Under the pieces are notes generated by a model that did no database searches, was not told the origin of the DNA, and was given only the letters and a program-made list of their open reading frames with translations. Shown one piece after another: positions 6,387-14,896 of a DNA stretch of 19,977 bases. Source of the stretch: JACIYW01 sp014359745 (GTDB lineage: Bacteria; Pseudomonadota; Alphaproteobacteria; Rhodobacterales; Rhodobacteraceae); contig JBNPWE010000033.1 of the NCBI GenBank assembly GCA_050433985.1, forward strand, positions 1 to 19,977, read 5' to 3'. Each line of letters begins with the position of its first letter. Positions within the stretch are counted from its first letter, which is position 1. The translations under genes were made by a program, and so were the position numbers.

Positions 6387-9074
6387 TCATTCCCCGTTTG
6401 AGGAAAGCCTGAACCTCAGGGTGATCCATGCTTGCCCCAGAACCAAAGGCACGAGGCTTGCGGCCGTCGCCAGAGTGAGCCCGGCCGCCCCTGGAGGATC
6501 AAGCTGGAGTATGCCCGCCAATGGCGGCAGCAACAGCGCCAGTCCGATCAGGCCGACGCTGAACGCGATGGCGCCCCAGACATAGGGGTTGCGCGACACG
6601 TCGTTGCGGATCAATCCCGCCCCGGGGTCGCGCATGTTGAACACGTTCCACAGCTGAGCGAGCGCGAGTGTCAGGAAAGCCACCGTCACGGACGGCCCCG
6701 TGTCGAGCCCGAGCCAGAGAAGCGACAGGCTGAACGCGCCCAGTGTCGCCACGGTGATCGCGGCGCCAAGCACGGCCATCAGGATCCAGTGATCCCGGGT
6801 GACGATCGATTCCCGCGGGTCACGCGGAGGTTTCGTCATCACGTTCTCGTCGCCGCGCCCGAGACCAAGTGCGAAGGCGGGAAAGACATCCGTCACGAGG
6901 TTCAGATACAGGATCTGCAACGGCAGAAGCGGAACCGGCAATCCGCCACCGATGGCCAGCCCCACCACCAGAACCTCACCCATGTTACACGACATCAGAT
7001 AGATCACGAACTTCCGGATATTCTCGAAGATCACCCGGCCCTGGCGCATCGCGGCGATGATCGTCGAGAAGGCATCGTCGCGCAGAACCATATGGGCCGC
7101 TTCCTTGGCGACCTCTGTTCCCCGCTGGCCCATGGCGATCCCGATATCGGCCTTCTTGAGCGCAGGCGCGTCGTTCACGCCGTCGCCCGTCATCGCCACG
7201 ACATGCCCCGCCTGCTGGTAGATCGCGACAAGCGTCAGCTTCGTCTCCGGCGCGACCCGGGCGAAGACATCGGCCGCAAGCACGCGCTCGCGCAGATCCT
7301 CGTCGGCCGTGTCCACGTCTGCACCGGCGATCTCGCTGCCCTCGACCACGGTCAGCTCGCCATCCGCCAGCCCGGCCGTCCGGGCTATGGCGCGGGCCGT
7401 TTCGGCATGGTCCCCGGTCAGCATCACGACCCGGACGCCTGCCGAGCGGCTTGCCGCAATGGCGTCGGGCACCCCCTGCCGGACCGGGTCGCGCAGGCCG
7501 ACGAGCCCGACAAGGGTGAGGTTCTCGTAGGGGTCCGCGTCCGGTCCGGCCCGTTTCATGGCCAGGGCAAGAAGCCGCAATCCGTCACGCGCTGCCTCGG
7601 CGTTGCGCTCGCCCCATTCCGCGCGCCCGGCGTCATCCAGCGGTTCCGGCCCATCGGGCCCCAGGACTTCGGTGCAGGCCCCGATCACGGCTTCGGGCGC
7701 GCCCTTGACGGCGAAGAGATGGGCATCGCCGTCGTCGTGAACGGTCGCCATCATCTTTAGGACGGGATCGAAGGCGTGCTCATGTTCCTCCGGGTGATCC
7801 TGCAACAAGTCGGCGCGGGAAAGTCCGGCCTTTCTCGCGGCCGAAAGCAGCGCGATCTCCATCGGGTCGCCCGCCCGGCCGTCCTCGGTGCCGTCGCCAA
7901 GCCCGGCGTTGTTGCACAGCGCACCGATACGGAGCGCCCATCCAAGGCGGTCGTCTTTCCCGGGCTCGATGGCCTCGCCGCCCGTCTGGAAACCCTCGCC
8001 GCCGTCGGCAACCTCCACGTCCGAACCGGCCAGAAGATAGCGCGCCGTGGTCATGCGGTTTTCGGTCAGCGTGCCGGTCTTGTCGGTCAGGATCACCGTG
8101 ATCGCGCCAAGGGTCTCGACCGAGGAAAGCCGGGTAATCAGTGCGTTTCGCTCGCTCATCCGCCACATGCCGCGCGCGAGGCTCAGGGTGGCGACCACCG
8201 GCAAGCCTTCGGGCACGGCGGCCACGGCAAGCGCCACGCCGGTCTGCACCATGACGGCGACCTCGTAGCCGCGCAGGATGCCCGCAGCGATCGTCAGCAC
8301 CGCAAGCCCCAGCGTCATCCAGACAAGACGGTGCCCCAGCCTGTCGAGACGCCGTTCCAGCGGCGGCGCCTCTCCCTCGGCGCTTTGCGCGAGGTCGCTG
8401 ATCCGCCCGATCTCGGTCGCCATGCCGGTCGCCACGACAATACCCGCGCCCGAGCCTTGCGTGATCGCGGTCCCCTTGAACGCCATGCTGGCACGGTCGC
8501 CCAAACCGGCGTCATCGGCCACCGGCTCCACCGCCTTGCCGACCGGGACCGATTCCCCCGTCAGGACGCTTTCGTCGGCTTGCAGGTTCGATGCTTCGAC
8601 AAGCCTCAGATCGGCTGTCACCACGTCGCCAGCCTCGAGCACGACCAGATCACCCGGCACCAGTTCATGCGCCGCGATCATCCGCTCCTCGCCCCCCCTT
8701 CGGACGCGCGTGCGGACTTCGGCGATTCGTATCAGCGCCTCCATCGAGCGCGCGGCGCGCAACTCCGTGAAGAAGCCGATCGCGCCGTTGATGACAAGGA
8801 CAACGATGATGGCCGCCCCCTCGGCGATATCGCCCAGTACGAAAGACAGCGCCGCAGCGCCGGTCAGAAGCCAGACGATGACGCTTCCGAACTGGTGCCT
8901 GAGGATGGCAAAGAGGCTCTTGCGCTCCTTTTGCCGAAGCTTGTTGGCACCATATTTCTTGAGCCGGTGGCGCGCCTCGCCCAGCGAGAGACCGGACGCC
9001 GGATCGACGCCCAGTGCCCTGGCGACGTCGCTCGCCTGTCTCGCAAAGGCAGTCTCCGAAACATTCTCCGGCAT
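6387..9074 (-). CDS. P-type cation-transporting ATPase (P2 type, Ca2+/Na+-pump-like)
   Basis: This is an inner-membrane pump driven by ATP, 895 aa from the ATG at 9074, which has GGAAG 5 nt upstream; an in-frame ATG at 9137 is less well placed. In the 895-aa numbering: cation-ATPase N-terminal domain about 5-70, actuator TGES at 172-175, PEGLP of M4 at 288-292, phosphorylated Asp331 in DKTGTLT, nucleotide-binding KGAPE near 457, TGDGVNDAP at 629-637, M5 with SCNMGEVL, and M6 with NLVTDVFPAFALG at 725-737. About ten membrane segments are visible, and the length is normal for the family. M4-M6 residues resemble bacterial Ca2+-type pumps rather than heavy-metal (P1B) pumps, which have CPC; the ion is not certain. 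It is the last gene of the five-gene minus-strand run. Confidence 0.92.
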   Translation of the reverse strand: MPENVSETAFARQASDVARALGVDPASGLSLGEARHRLKKYGANKLRQKERKSLFAILRHQFGSVIVWLLTGAAALSFVLGDIAEGAAIIVVLVINGAIGFFTELRAARSMEALIRIAEVRTRVRRGGEERMIAAHELVPGDLVVLEAGDVVTADLRLVEASNLQADESVLTGESVPVGKAVEPVADDAGLGDRASMAFKGTAITQGSGAGIVVATGMATEIGRISDLAQSAEGEAPPLERRLDRLGHRLVWMTLGLAVLTIAAGILRGYEVAVMVQTGVALAVAAVPEGLPVVATLSLARGMWRMSERNALITRLSSVETLGAITVILTDKTGTLTENRMTTARYLLAGSDVEVADGGEGFQTGGEAIEPGKDDRLGWALRIGALCNNAGLGDGTEDGRAGDPMEIALLSAARKAGLSRADLLQDHPEEHEHAFDPVLKMMATVHDDGDAHLFAVKGAPEAVIGACTEVLGPDGPEPLDDAGRAEWGERNAEAARDGLRLLALAMKRAGPDADPYENLTLVGLVGLRDPVRQGVPDAIAASRSAGVRVVMLTGDHAETARAIARTAGLADGELTVVEGSEIAGADVDTADEDLRERVLAADVFARVAPETKLTLVAIYQQAGHVVAMTGDGVNDAPALKKADIGIAMGQRGTEVAKEAAHMVLRDDAFSTIIAAMRQGRVIFENIRKFVIYLMSCNMGEVLVVGLAIGGGLPVPLLPLQILYLNLVTDVFPAFALGLGRGDENVMTKPPRDPRESIVTRDHWILMAVLGAAITVATLGAFSLSLLWLGLDTGPSVTVAFLTLALAQLWNVFNMRDPGAGLIRNDVSRNPYVWGAIAFSVGLIGLALLLPPLAGILQLDPPGAAGLTLATAASLVPLVLGQAWITLRFRLSSNGE

Positions 9075-9151
9075 CTTTTCTTCCTTTTGGCGCATGACAA
9101 TTTCGCGGTCGGGCGAAGCCGTGGGCATGAACAACAATCCCTGACAGACTT

Positions 9152-9346
9152 TCAGGCGTTTTCGGCGGCCGTGATTTGGGCCCCAGCACGACCGTCGAGG
9201 AACTCGGGTGCATCGTCAAGCCGACCTGTCTCGGTCGAGCCCCCCGGAATCGCACGGACCGAAAGGCATTTGCGGCCCCCGGCCAGATCATGGGGAAGGC
9301 GACCGAGCCACACCATTACACCGGCCTTCACGATATCAGGAGTCAT
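9152..9346 (-). CDS. 64-aa hypothetical protein between polX and the ATPase
   Basis: I do not recognise a family. The ATG at 9346 lies 3 nt after the polX stop, and GGGG at the polX 3' end could serve as a ribosome binding site, so translational coupling is plausible. The product starts MTPDIVKAGVMVWLGRLPHDL, possibly a short amphipathic or membrane-contacting N-terminus, and then becomes polar, ending AQITAAENA. The stop is 77 nt before the ATPase start. Without homologues it could also be a chance frame in an intergenic gap; the operon spacing is the main support. Confidence 0.4.
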   Translation of the reverse strand: MTPDIVKAGVMVWLGRLPHDLAGGRKCLSVRAIPGGSTETGRLDDAPEFLDGRAGAQITAAENA

Positions 9347-9349
9347 CGG

Positions 9350-11071
9350 TCAGCCCCGCTGCAATATCCTGGCGACATCGCGCCAGCTTCGGGTGTTCAG
9401 AACGTCGTCGGCCCCAAGCCAGCCACGCCGGGCCTGATCGACGCCATAACGCATGTTGCCGAGCCCGCCGGTGGAATGCGCGTCGGTCGATATGGCGATC
9501 TTCACGCCGTGATCCCGGGCCATGCGGCAATTGACGTCATTCAGGTCAAGCCGGTGCGGATCGGCGTTCAACTCAAGGCAACAGCCGCGCTCCTTCGCTG
9601 CTTCGACAAGGTGCCCAACGTCGATCTGATAGGGCCTGCGCGATCCGATGAGCCGCCCGGTCGGGTGCCCGACGATGCTGACAAGCGGGTTGTCCATGGC
9701 GCGGATGATCCGGTTGGTCTGCGCGTCTGCGGAGAGGTTGAATTTCGAATGCACCGAGGCGACGACCAGATCGAGCTTTTTCAGCAGGTCGTCAGGAAAA
9801 TCCAGAGACCCGTCCCCGAGAATGTCCACCTCGCAGGATTTCAGCAGGCGGAACCCGTCGAACTCTTCATTCAGCGCGTCGATTTCCTCGATCTGCGCTT
9901 CGATCTCGTCCTCGTCGAGCCCCCCGGCCACGCTCTGGCTTTTCGAGTGGTCGGTGATCGCGAGATACTCATAGCCCCGGTCCTGCGCGGCCCTGGCCAT
10001 CTCGCGCAGCGTATTCTTTCCGTCAGATGCCTTCGTGTGCGCGTGCAGGTCGCCGCGGATGTCGTCGATCGTGACCAGATCGGGCAGGTTGCCCTTTTCG
10101 GCGGCCTCGATCTCGCCGCGGGTCTCGCGTAGCACCGGGTCGATCCAGGGCAGGCCGATCTTCTTGTAGACATCCTCTTCGGTGGCGCCTGCGACGCGGC
10201 TGTCGCCGTCGAAAACCCCGTATTCGTTCAGTTTCAGGCCGCGATCCTGGGCCCGCCGCCGCCCCGCGATGTTATGGGCCTTAGACCCCGTGAAATAGTG
10301 CAGGGCCGCGCCCCAGCTTTCCTCGGGGATGACGCGCAAGTCCACCTGAATATCCGAGCGCAGCATCACGGTCGCGCGCGTCTTGCCCTTGGAGACGACC
10401 TTCTCGATCTCGTCATACCCGGTGAACCGGTCCATGATCGCCTTGCCGTCCTCGCCGGCCACAAGGATGTCGAGGTCGCCCACCGTTTCCTTCCTGCGGC
10501 GATAGCTTCCGGCGATTTCGGCCTTCTTCACCCCGTCGATCTTGCGAATCCAGTCGAGAAGCGGCTCGGCATAGTCCTGCGCGACGTCGATCCTGATGCG
10601 ATGTTCGCCGAAATCGCCGCGCGAAAGCTCTTCCCTGATCCTCGACTGTGTCTTGGGTCCGAAACCCGCGATCTTTGCGATCTTTCCGTCCTCGGCGGCC
10701 TTGCGAAGATCGTCGATCGAGCCGAGGTCGAGTTCCTCGAACAATGCCTTTGCCCGTTTCGGCCCGATACCCGGTATTCGCGTGGCAGCCACGATGGCGT
10801 CCGGCACATCGCCCGATATCTCTTGCAGAAGCGACAACTGGCCGGTCTTGACGATCTCGGCGATCTTGTCGGCAAGATCGCCGCCGATATCGGGCAGTTC
10901 GGAAAGATCCTCATCGTTCTCGACCATGTCGGCCACCGACCGGCTCTGGTCGCGGACGGTGTTCGCGGCATTGCGGTAGGCGCGGACGCGAAAGCGGTTC
11001 GCCCCCTTGATTTCAAGAAGGTCGGCGACATGATCGAAGATCTCTGCGATCTCGGTGTTGTGGACGGGCAT
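9350..11071 (-). CDS. polX: DNA polymerase X family with PHP domain
   Basis: This 573-aa protein is the usual length for bacterial PolX. Gap-filling DNA repair polymerase and 3'-5' exonuclease/phosphatase roles are known for the family. Residues 1-85 form the lyase-like 8-kDa region; helix-hairpin-helix segments lie at about 57-65 and 98-106 (IPGIGPKRA). The palm has GSYRRRKETVGDLDIL with metal ligands Asp199 and Asp201, and a third in QVDLRV (Asp244). The PHP domain runs from about 338 to 573, with HAH at 343-345, His375, Glu414, His441, His469, Asp530 and His532, all expected ligands present. The start is ATG at 11071, with AGGAG 8-9 nt upstream. It lies 54 nt after the dehydrogenase gene and 3 nt before the 64-aa frame. 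Confidence 0.93.
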   Translation of the reverse strand: MPVHNTEIAEIFDHVADLLEIKGANRFRVRAYRNAANTVRDQSRSVADMVENDEDLSELPDIGGDLADKIAEIVKTGQLSLLQEISGDVPDAIVAATRIPGIGPKRAKALFEELDLGSIDDLRKAAEDGKIAKIAGFGPKTQSRIREELSRGDFGEHRIRIDVAQDYAEPLLDWIRKIDGVKKAEIAGSYRRRKETVGDLDILVAGEDGKAIMDRFTGYDEIEKVVSKGKTRATVMLRSDIQVDLRVIPEESWGAALHYFTGSKAHNIAGRRRAQDRGLKLNEYGVFDGDSRVAGATEEDVYKKIGLPWIDPVLRETRGEIEAAEKGNLPDLVTIDDIRGDLHAHTKASDGKNTLREMARAAQDRGYEYLAITDHSKSQSVAGGLDEDEIEAQIEEIDALNEEFDGFRLLKSCEVDILGDGSLDFPDDLLKKLDLVVASVHSKFNLSADAQTNRIIRAMDNPLVSIVGHPTGRLIGSRRPYQIDVGHLVEAAKERGCCLELNADPHRLDLNDVNCRMARDHGVKIAISTDAHSTGGLGNMRYGVDQARRGWLGADDVLNTRSWRDVARILQRG

Positions 11072-11125
11072 GGCGCCTTCTCCTTCAGGCCCTCTTCCCC
11101 ATCAGGGAAGACGTTCCGCCCGTCC

Positions 11126-11896
11126 CTATCTGGCCGTGTACCCGCCATCGATGACAAGCTCGGATCCAGTAACGAACTTGGCGTCATCCGAGGCGAGGTA
11201 GGCAATGCCGGCAGCAATATCCTCGGGCTCCCCGGCATGGCCGATCGGGTGCAACTCGTCCAGATGGTCGCGGAAGGCCTTGGCCCCACCTTCCGACGCC
11301 TCGGCCATGGCCTGAACGAGCGGCGTCCAGATGAAACCTGGATGGACCGAGTTCACGCGAATGCCATCCTTGGCGTACAGCAGCGCGTCGGTCTTGCTCA
11401 TCTCGCGCACGGCCCCTTTCGATGCGTGATAGGGCGGGATGTCAGGGGCGCCAACAATTCCGTAGATCGACGACAGATTGACGATGCTTCCGCCGCCACG
11501 CTTGCGCAAATGCGGGATCGCCGCCTTGGTACAATAAAAGACGCCGTTCACGTTCACGTCCATGACCTTTCGCCACTCCTCGGCGGTCACCTCGTGGGTC
11601 GGCTTGTTGGCACCGGAAATGCCCGCGTTGTTCACGACAACCTCGATCTGGCCGAAACGATCGGCAACAGCGTCGAAGACCTTGCGCACCTCTGCTTCGT
11701 CGGTCACGTCGAGATGCCAGAACCCGGCAGTGCCGCCCTGTGCCGCGATGGCCTCGCAGACCGCCTTGGCGTCGTCGTCGTCGATGTCGGTTACGGCGAC
11801 ACGCGCGCCCTCGCGGGCCAGGCGCAGGCAGGTGGCCTTGCCAATGCCCTTGCCACCACCGGTGACGATGCAGGTTTTTCCTTCGAGACGTTTCAT
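11126..11896 (-). CDS. Short-chain dehydrogenase/reductase, probably NAD-dependent
   Basis: This is a classical 256-aa SDR. It has cofactor motif TGGGKGIG at 12-19, Asp37 at the end of strand 2 (favouring NAD over NADP), NNAG at 89-92, Asn115, the catalytic Ser142/143 region, Tyr156 and Lys160 in PYHASKGA, and the C-terminal FVTGSELVIDGGYTAR. It resembles alcohol/3-hydroxyacyl/glucose dehydrogenase-like SDRs; the PHB setting makes a hydroxybutyrate-type substrate possible but unproven. The start is ATG at 11896, with AAGGA directly after the upstream gene's stop (12 nt gap), indicating translational coupling to the 225-aa gene. The next gene, polX, follows after 54 nt. Confidence 0.9.
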   Translation of the reverse strand: MKRLEGKTCIVTGGGKGIGKATCLRLAREGARVAVTDIDDDDAKAVCEAIAAQGGTAGFWHLDVTDEAEVRKVFDAVADRFGQIEVVVNNAGISGANKPTHEVTAEEWRKVMDVNVNGVFYCTKAAIPHLRKRGGGSIVNLSSIYGIVGAPDIPPYHASKGAVREMSKTDALLYAKDGIRVNSVHPGFIWTPLVQAMAEASEGGAKAFRDHLDELHPIGHAGEPEDIAAGIAYLASDDAKFVTGSELVIDGGYTAR

Positions 11897-11908
11897 GTGA
11901 TGGTCCTT

Positions 11909-12586
11909 TCAGATTGTTCGTTTCAAAGGCGTCTTTGTCTGCGGTACCGGTAGTGCCTGACGGCATAGCGCGTCGCCGTAGGAGCGGTTCGGCAGGTGGC
12001 CGATGCCGAGACTGTCGAGCGCCCGGAGCGCGCTGTCGGGATCGGGATCCTCAATGGCAAGCGTCAGCCGTGACCGACCGGCGCTGACGACGTGGCAAAT
12101 CTCGAGGCGGCTGCTCCCTTTCTGGAAAAACAACCGCGCCTTGCCCGCCGTTACCGGCCAGACATCGGGCGCGGATGCACAGAGACCGGCGACCAGATGA
12201 CCCGGCGAGAGCCCCGCGTCAGCAGGCAGAAAGGCCGTCCCCAGCTCTTGCGCCAAGGCCCCAAGCGCCCGATGCGAGAGCGGGAAGGGGGGATAGGGCT
12301 GGTGTGTCCAGTACTGTAGCGGGCCGAAATCGCGGCCCCGTCTTTTCGTTTCAAGTCGGGTTCCGCCGCGCAGTTTCACCAGCCTGAGGGGACTATGCGG
12401 CGTCAACAGGTAGATGTCGGATCGTCGCTCAGCACCCACGAGCGACCAGGATTTCTGCACCAGCATTGCCGCCTGCGGCCAGACGCGCGGCCATATGCGA
12501 AATTCGTACCGGCTTTGTACCGCCTGTCCGGGGTCGCGTTCGGCGATCAGGACGAAACTATCATAGCCAAAGTCCTTTGCGACCAT
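11909..12586 (-). CDS. 225-aa protein of unknown function, possibly CYTH-like
   Basis: It is not firmly recognised. The start is ATG at 12586, with AGAGG 5 nt upstream, and the stop is 12 nt before the SDR start. Charged strand-like motifs YEFRIW (about 27-32), VKLR (about 69-72) and ETKRR (about 78-82), a later ARLFFQKG, and an end segment LTLAIEDPDPDSALRALDSLG recall CYTH/triphosphate-tunnel-like proteins, which use such basic and acidic residues on beta strands. This resemblance is by eye only. It has no signal peptide or membrane segment. It is the first gene of the minus-strand run and is divergent from phaA. Confidence 0.65.
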   Translation of the reverse strand: MVAKDFGYDSFVLIAERDPGQAVQSRYEFRIWPRVWPQAAMLVQKSWSLVGAERRSDIYLLTPHSPLRLVKLRGGTRLETKRRGRDFGPLQYWTHQPYPPFPLSHRALGALAQELGTAFLPADAGLSPGHLVAGLCASAPDVWPVTAGKARLFFQKGSSRLEICHVVSAGRSRLTLAIEDPDPDSALRALDSLGIGHLPNRSYGDALCRQALPVPQTKTPLKRTI

Positions 12587-12721
12587 CTCGACCTCTCGGT
12601 GCAGTCAACGATCAAGCGAGCGCGCGGCCCGTGGCATTCGCATGGCGGGACCGGTTCGGGCAAAGCCCCACCTGTCCTGACGCATGCTGAAAAAGACTAC
12701 CTGTGTCATTTCCCGCAAACA

Positions 12722-12735
12722 TTAACGTGCGTTAA
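12722..12735 (+). promoter_or_regulatory. Crp/Fnr-type box TTAAC-GTGC-GTTAA upstream of phaA
   Basis: This is a perfect dyad: TTAAC at 12722-12726 and GTTAA at 12731-12735. It extends to CATTAACG-TG-CGTTAATG (12720-12737). Its centre is 41.5 bases before position 12770, and the hexamer TATCAT at 12758-12763 then falls at -12 to -7, the layout of a class II activated promoter. It lies about 160 bp before the phaA ATG. The gene transcribed the other way begins at 12586. Confidence 0.7.
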
Positions 12736-12757
12736 TGGCGCGGCATCGCTGAAGGAT

Positions 12758-12763
12758 TATCAT
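12758..12763 (+). promoter_or_regulatory. Candidate -10 element of phaA promoter
   Basis: TATCAT matches the sigma-70 consensus at five of six positions and stands at the right distance from the box at 12722-12735. No good -35 hexamer overlaps the box, as expected for an activator-dependent promoter. The transcript start near 12770 is inferred. Confidence 0.45.
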
Positions 12764-12888
12764 CAAATTTGACTTTGGCGGATCTTCGTCAGGCCATGCC
12801 CGCAGGACGGCACTGTCAGGGTTGGAGGGGCATTCATGAGGCGCGCATAGCGCCCAGATCGTATATCTGGAAGGAAAGAGCGGTTATC

Positions 12889-14076
12889 ATGCGAAATTCT
12901 GAAATCGTCCTTTGTCATCCCGTTCGCACGCCGATCGGAAAGTTTGGTGGCAGCCTCAAGGACATCGCATCATCTGAGCTTGGCGCGCGTGTTGTCTGCG
13001 AAGTGCTGCGGCGCAGCGGCCTTGCTCCGGACAAGGTCGCTTCGGTCGTCTTCGGCAACGTCATCCAGGCGGGATCGGGCATGAACCCTGCGCGGCAGGC
13101 TGCGCTGAACGGCGGCCTGCCCGATTCCGTGCCGGCGATGACCGTCAACCGCGTCTGCGGATCGGGGGCGGAGGCGATCGCCTCGGCCGCTCGTCTCGTC
13201 CGCCTGGGCGAGGCCGACTGCATGATCGCAGGTGGTATGGAGAACATGGATCGCGCGCCCTACCTGCTGGATCGTGCGCGATGGGGCTACCGCATGGGGT
13301 CCGGCAAGATTGATGACGCAATGCTCCGCGACGGGCTGAACGATGCCTTCTCGGGCGAGCATTCCGGTTGGCATACCGAGGATCTGATCGCAGAGCGCGG
13401 GATCAGCCGCGAGAGACAGGATGCCTGGGCGGCGCGCTCGCACCAGCGGTTTTCAAAGGCGCAGGAGGCGGGCCATTTCGCCGATGAAATTGTGCCGGTC
13501 GAGATCAAGGCCAAATCGGGGAAGATGGACTTCAAGGACGACGAGTCGAACCGCCCCGATGCCACGGCGGACGGGCTCGCCAAGCTGCAACCCGCTTTCC
13601 GCAAGGATGGCACGATCACCGCAGGCAATGCGCCGGGGCTCAACTCTGGTGCGGCGGCGATGCTTGTCACCACGTCGCGGTTTGCTGCGGAACATGGCCT
13701 CGACGTGGCGGGGCGTCTGGTAGCCAGCGGCGTGGGCGCCGTCGCGCCCGGAATGTTCGGGCTTGGCCCGGTGCCCGCCGTGCATCAGGCGTTCGACCGC
13801 GCCGGGTGGTCGGCGGGTGATGTGGAACGCGCCGAAATCAACGAGGCCTTCGCGGCAATCGCCATTGCGCTGACCGACGAACTCGGCCTGTCCGAAGACA
13901 TCGTGAATGTCGAGGGTGGCGCCATCGCGCACGGCCATCCGATCGGGGCGACCGGGGCCGTTCTTGCCACCCGGCTGCTGCATTCCATGGCGCGCGACGG
14001 CATCCGGCGCGGGCTGGTGACGCTCTGCATCGGCGGCGGACAGGGAATTGCACTGCTGATCGAACGCGATAACTGA
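12889..14076 (+). CDS. phaA: Acetyl-CoA acetyltransferase (beta-ketothiolase)
   Basis: It condenses two acetyl-CoA to acetoacetyl-CoA, the first step of PHB synthesis. The protein is 395 aa, the normal family length, from the ATG at 12889 (AAGGAAAGAG upstream). The longer frame from 12769 is rejected because its extra 40 residues do not match the family. Catalytic Cys90 lies in NRVCGSG, NEAFA at 318-322, His350 in GHPIGATG and Cys380 in CIGGGQG, so the active site is complete. One oddity is that the usual NGGAIALGHP reads EGGAIAHGHP. It is the only intact PHB synthesis gene here: phaB directly downstream is a scrap. The Crp/Fnr box at 12722 probably controls it. Confidence 0.92.
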   Translation: MRNSEIVLCHPVRTPIGKFGGSLKDIASSELGARVVCEVLRRSGLAPDKVASVVFGNVIQAGSGMNPARQAALNGGLPDSVPAMTVNRVCGSGAEAIASAARLVRLGEADCMIAGGMENMDRAPYLLDRARWGYRMGSGKIDDAMLRDGLNDAFSGEHSGWHTEDLIAERGISRERQDAWAARSHQRFSKAQEAGHFADEIVPVEIKAKSGKMDFKDDESNRPDATADGLAKLQPAFRKDGTITAGNAPGLNSGAAAMLVTTSRFAAEHGLDVAGRLVASGVGAVAPGMFGLGPVPAVHQAFDRAGWSAGDVERAEINEAFAAIAIALTDELGLSEDIVNVEGGAIAHGHPIGATGAVLATRLLHSMARDGIRRGLVTLCIGGGQGIALLIERDN

Positions 14077-14100
14077 CAACAGGAAATCCTGGAGACCCGA

Positions 14101-14233
14101 GTGACCAACGCAACCACAACCGCATTCGTGACGGGCGGCGTCCAGGACCCTCTTTGATGCAGGGGTGAGCGTGGCTGTCGCCCACCTTGGCGCAGGCGAA
14201 CGGGCCAAGGACTTTGCGCAAGAGACCGGAATG
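14101..14233 (+). pseudogene. phaB: Acetoacetyl-CoA reductase remnant (SDR, PhaB-like)
   Basis: A GTG at 14101 preceded by GGAGA starts VTNATTTAFVTGGV, the N-terminus and start of the cofactor loop of PhaB-like SDRs. The frame then breaks. From about 14155 the text resumes as DAGVSVAVAHLGAGERAKDF and QETGM, the second strand region of the same fold. The rest of the gene (NNAG, Tyr-x3-Lys) is missing, and at about 14277 acetate kinase sequence begins. At least two deletions are needed. It follows phaA by 24 nt, as in phaAB operons. Confidence 0.65.
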
Positions 14234-14276
14234 GGGCCAGCATGTGCACCCTGCCTGCGGGCAGATCGGTTGCCAC

Positions 14277-14528
14277 GACGATGGGCTTGACGGTCTCGTT
14301 TTCACCGGTGGCGTCGGTGAGAATGCGCCTCTGATACAAGGAGGGATTTGTGCCGATCTCGGATGGCTCTGGGTCAGGATCGACCGGCAGACCAACGGCT
14401 GCGCGGCCATTCGGATTTCTTCCCGGACCGGAGAAGTCGGCGTGGTCGTTATTCCCACGAACGAGGAACAAGTGCCCGCGCGCGGTGCCGAACAGATTCT
14501 GCGGGGCGGCAGTGGCACGACGGGCTGA
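14277..14528 (+). pseudogene. ackA: Acetate kinase C-terminal remnant
   Basis: The open frame ending at 14528 carries DDGLDGLVFTGGVGENAP, then ICADLGWLWVRID and VVIPTNEEQVPAR. This follows the C-terminal lobe of acetate kinases (family pattern DALVFTGGIGENS, GLxxLGVxLD, VIPTNEExxIAR). Only about 80 of roughly 400 residues remain, and the nucleotide and acetate-binding N-terminal parts are gone. It is joined to the phaB scrap, so one deletion probably removed the end of phaB and the start of ackA. The original layout phaA-phaB-...-ackA would link PHB to acetyl-phosphate metabolism. Confidence 0.7.
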
Positions 14529-14533
14529 TCCGG

Positions 14534-14749
14534 TCAGGGATTGTCAGCGAAGCCCCAATGCTGCCTCAAGATCGTGATAAAATCGCGCGGAAGTTTGAAA
14601 TATCGACTGATCTCGACGTCGTTCAACCCGTAATCGACCATGGCTTCCAACACCTCGCGCGGCATCGGACCAAGTACCTCGATGACGCGAGAAGCGTCAT
14701 TCATCGTGAACTCGGACGACTGATCCTCATCTCGCATGCGATGCTTCAT
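14534..14749 (-). CDS. 71-aa conserved-looking hypothetical protein
   Basis: I do not know the family. The chosen ATG at 14749 has GGAGG 5 nt upstream; an in-frame ATG at 14761 lacks a site. The product has an acidic N-terminus, then a helix-rich part with REVLEAMVDYGLNDVEISRYF and a C-terminal LPRDFITILRQHW motif. The segment 40-65 has the spacing of a small helix-turn-helix, but this is only a suggestion. It is divergent from the CBS gene and shares its upstream region, including the box at 14799, so it may belong to the same regulon. Confidence 0.6.
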   Translation of the reverse strand: MKHRMRDEDQSSEFTMNDASRVIEVLGPMPREVLEAMVDYGLNDVEISRYFKLPRDFITILRQHWGFADNP

Positions 14750-14798
14750 CACCCCCTCCATCCGGATTTGATCCTGAACGACGGTTGGCGGTTGGGCA

Positions 14799-14812
14799 TT
14801 GATCCCGGTTAA
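14799..14812 (+). promoter_or_regulatory. Crp/Fnr-type box TTGAT-CCCG-GTTAA upstream of CBS gene
   Basis: The left half is the Fnr-like TTGAT and the right half is GTTAA. Like the phasin box it continues as GGTTAATGC. It lies 85 bp before the CBS start and 50 bp before the divergent 71-aa gene. A -10 at the matching distance (CAGCAT) is weak. Confidence 0.6.
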
Positions 14813-14896
14813 TGCGGTGCATTCCGCCTTCCCGCAGCATTGTCGCCGGGAACACCGTCAGGGCGCGCTCAGTCAAGATGGAGGCAGATAAATCCC

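Noticed and set aside
6432..11953. Several plus-strand frames of 288-559 codons opposite the ATPase, polX and dehydrogenase genes
   Set aside because: They are antisense shadows of well-supported genes. None shows a recognisable motif or a ribosome binding site with sensible neighbours.
13453..14471. Minus-strand frames opposite phaA and the phaB/ackA scraps
   Set aside because: The plus strand carries a complete thiolase active site and recognisable scraps. The minus frames have no motif.
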